Part shown: in pieces, positions 4,792 to 5,264 of the stretch | How positions within the stretch are numbered: the stretch's first letter is position 1 | Layout: each line of letters opens with the position of its first letter | Assembly: GCA_030688115.1 (NCBI GenBank) | Contig: JAUYIX010000020.1 | Coordinates: 1 to 5,264, forward strand | Direction of reading: 5' to 3' | DNA from: a bacterium | GTDB lineage: Bacteria; Patescibacteriota; JAUYIX01 | Length of the DNA stretch: 5,264 nt | The notes under the pieces: generated by a model | Databases searched by the model: none | The model's input: the letters and a program-made list of their open reading frames with translations, nothing else | What the model was told of the DNA's origin: nothing | Translations under genes and position numbers: made by a program

Positions 4792-5106
4792 ATGAACTGG
4801 AATCAAATCGACAACAAGCGTCTCATCAAGGCTCTCCTCTCGATAAAAAACGAGAACGAGGCGCGGCGTTTTTTACGTGATCTCATGACGCAAAAGGAAA
4901 TTACTGAGTTTTCTAAGCGTTTTAAGGCCGCGATTTTGCTAACCAAAAAAGTGCCGTACACCGCGATCGTGCGTCAAACGGGCTTGAGTTCTACTACCGT
5001 GGCACGGGTTGCTCTTTGGCTAGGCGGTCGCGAGGGCGGCTACAAACGTATCATCAATCGATTGCATCTTGGCGGCTCTGCGCAACTAGGAAGAGGGTCG
5101 TCGTGA
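4792..5106 (+). CDS. YerC/YecD-type TrpR-like DNA-binding protein
   Basis: A 104-residue all-helical protein of the stand-alone TrpR-like family named after Bacillus YerC/YecD. Characteristic stretches are FLRDLMTQKEITEFSKRFKAA (within about 27-47), a basic LTKKVPYTAIV helix, and the helix-turn-helix at about 56-77 with TGLSSTTVARVALWL, in which the second helix reads the DNA. The GGREGGYK turn is usual for the family. Members are thought to act as dimeric repressors, but ligand and targets are mostly unknown, and I see no basis for assigning tryptophan. The tail (about 92-104, Gly/Ser-rich) lies outside the conserved fold. No SD is present, and the promoter at 4758-4785 predicts a leaderless mRNA. 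The inverted repeat there is the best candidate site. Confidence 0.92.
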   Translation: MNWNQIDNKRLIKALLSIKNENEARRFLRDLMTQKEITEFSKRFKAAILLTKKVPYTAIVRQTGLSSTTVARVALWLGGREGGYKRIINRLHLGGSAQLGRGSS

Positions 5107-5140
5107 TGTGTTCAACCAGATAAAATGTGCATGACGCTGA

Positions 5141-5170
5141 CCCCCTCCCTAGTTGGAGGGGGACTTGTTT
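5141..5170 (+). terminator. Terminator-like hairpin after yerC-like gene
   Basis: CCCCCTCC (5141-5148) pairs perfectly with GGAGGGGG (5155-5162) around loop CTAGTT. The stem is very stable, but the following ACTTGTTT is only partly T-rich, so termination may be incomplete. It stands 34 bases after the stop codon; 5107-5140 show nothing else. Confidence 0.6.
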
Positions 5171-5175
5171 GGCGA

Positions 5176-5221
5176 CCTTGTGTAAAAGGCAATTGGTTCA
5201 GTAAAAAAGCACAAGGAGTGC
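5176..5221 (+). promoter_or_regulatory. Alternative hairpins around the SD of the last gene
   Basis: CCTTGTG (5176-5182) is perfectly complementary to CACAAGG (5210-5216), which includes the first bases of the SD AAGGAG (5213-5218). The competing local hairpin GCAC/GTGC (5209-5212/5218-5221) instead shows AAGGA in its loop. The two cannot coexist. This is a possible on/off arrangement, or chance. Confidence 0.3.
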
Positions 5222-5224
5222 ATC

Positions 5225-5264
5225 ATGTTGGTAAAGAGGATCGACCCGTTTGAGGATGCGCGTG
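5225..5264 (+). CDS. N-terminal fragment of an unidentified gene, cut by the window end
   Basis: An ATG at 5225 follows a strong SD (AAGGAG, 5213-5218) at six bases' spacing, and 13 codons are open to the edge (MLVKRIDPFEDAR). This is too short to assign a family. The SD is the best in the window, which suggests a well-expressed gene. It lies downstream of the yerC terminator-like hairpin, with only a weak own promoter candidate (TTGTGT at 5178-5183, 18 bases, TAAAAA at 5202-5207). Confidence 0.65.
   Translation, partial: MLVKRIDPFEDAR

Noticed and set aside
1..5264. CRISPR array, insertion sequence, tRNA or classical toxin-antitoxin pair
   Set aside because: No regularly spaced repeats, no terminal inverted repeats with a transposase, and no tRNA cloverleaf seen. 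The Fic protein carries its own inhibitory motif and lacks a recognisable separate antitoxin.

Overview
The window reads as compact bacterial chromosome with about half GC coding sequence, small single-domain proteins, short transcription units that switch strand often, and several genes without a visible Shine-Dalgarno (SD) sequence. TGA ends two convincing genes (the minus-strand HAD gene and the yerC-like gene), so the code is standard and not the UGA=Gly code of Gracilibacteria/Absconditabacteria. The gene set (stand-alone YerC/TrpR-like repressor, Fic protein, small HAD, Nudix and MazG-like enzymes, AstE/aspartoacylase-like enzyme) and the short proteins resemble Patescibacteria/CPR genomes, perhaps Saccharibacteria. 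That assignment is an inference from gene content; no taxonomic marker is present.

Layout. Positions 1-130 hold no convincing protein gene but fold on paper into several nested helices with two GCAA tetraloops and a final GC-rich stem followed by a T-rich stretch. They look like the 3' part of a structured RNA transcribed on the plus strand. Positions 131-336 are AT-rich and full of short inverted repeats. They form the leader and control region of a Fic-domain gene (337-1464), followed after 4 bases by a 58-residue zinc-ribbon gene (1469-1645) too short for ordinary ORF calling.

On the minus strand a HAD-like hydrolase (2734-2162) and a Nudix hydrolase (2165-1737) form a two-gene operon with an ATGA stop/start overlap. 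A divergent control region separates it from a plus-strand HxpB-type sugar-phosphate phosphatase (2821-3468), which ends at a good intrinsic terminator (3485-3515). That terminator places the true start of the next gene, a MazG-like nucleotide pyrophosphohydrolase, at 3552. The MazG-like gene converges with an AstE/aspartoacylase-family gene (4741-3923, minus) across a bidirectional terminator.

Divergent from the AstE-like gene is a YerC/TrpR-family repressor gene (4792-5106). Its predicted promoter would start transcription at or beside the ATG and overlaps an inverted repeat, which suggests a leaderless, autoregulated gene. A terminator-like hairpin follows, and then the first 13 codons of another plus-strand gene, which has a clear SD inside a potential RNA switch.

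Functionally the middle of the window is a set of small phosphate-ester and nucleotide clean-up enzymes (two HAD, one Nudix, one MazG-like) in separate transcription units. Nothing seen is a classical defence island, insertion sequence or CRISPR array. The parts most deserving a second look are the structured RNA at the left edge, the repeat-rich fic leader, the Fic/zinc-ribbon pair and the yerC promoter.
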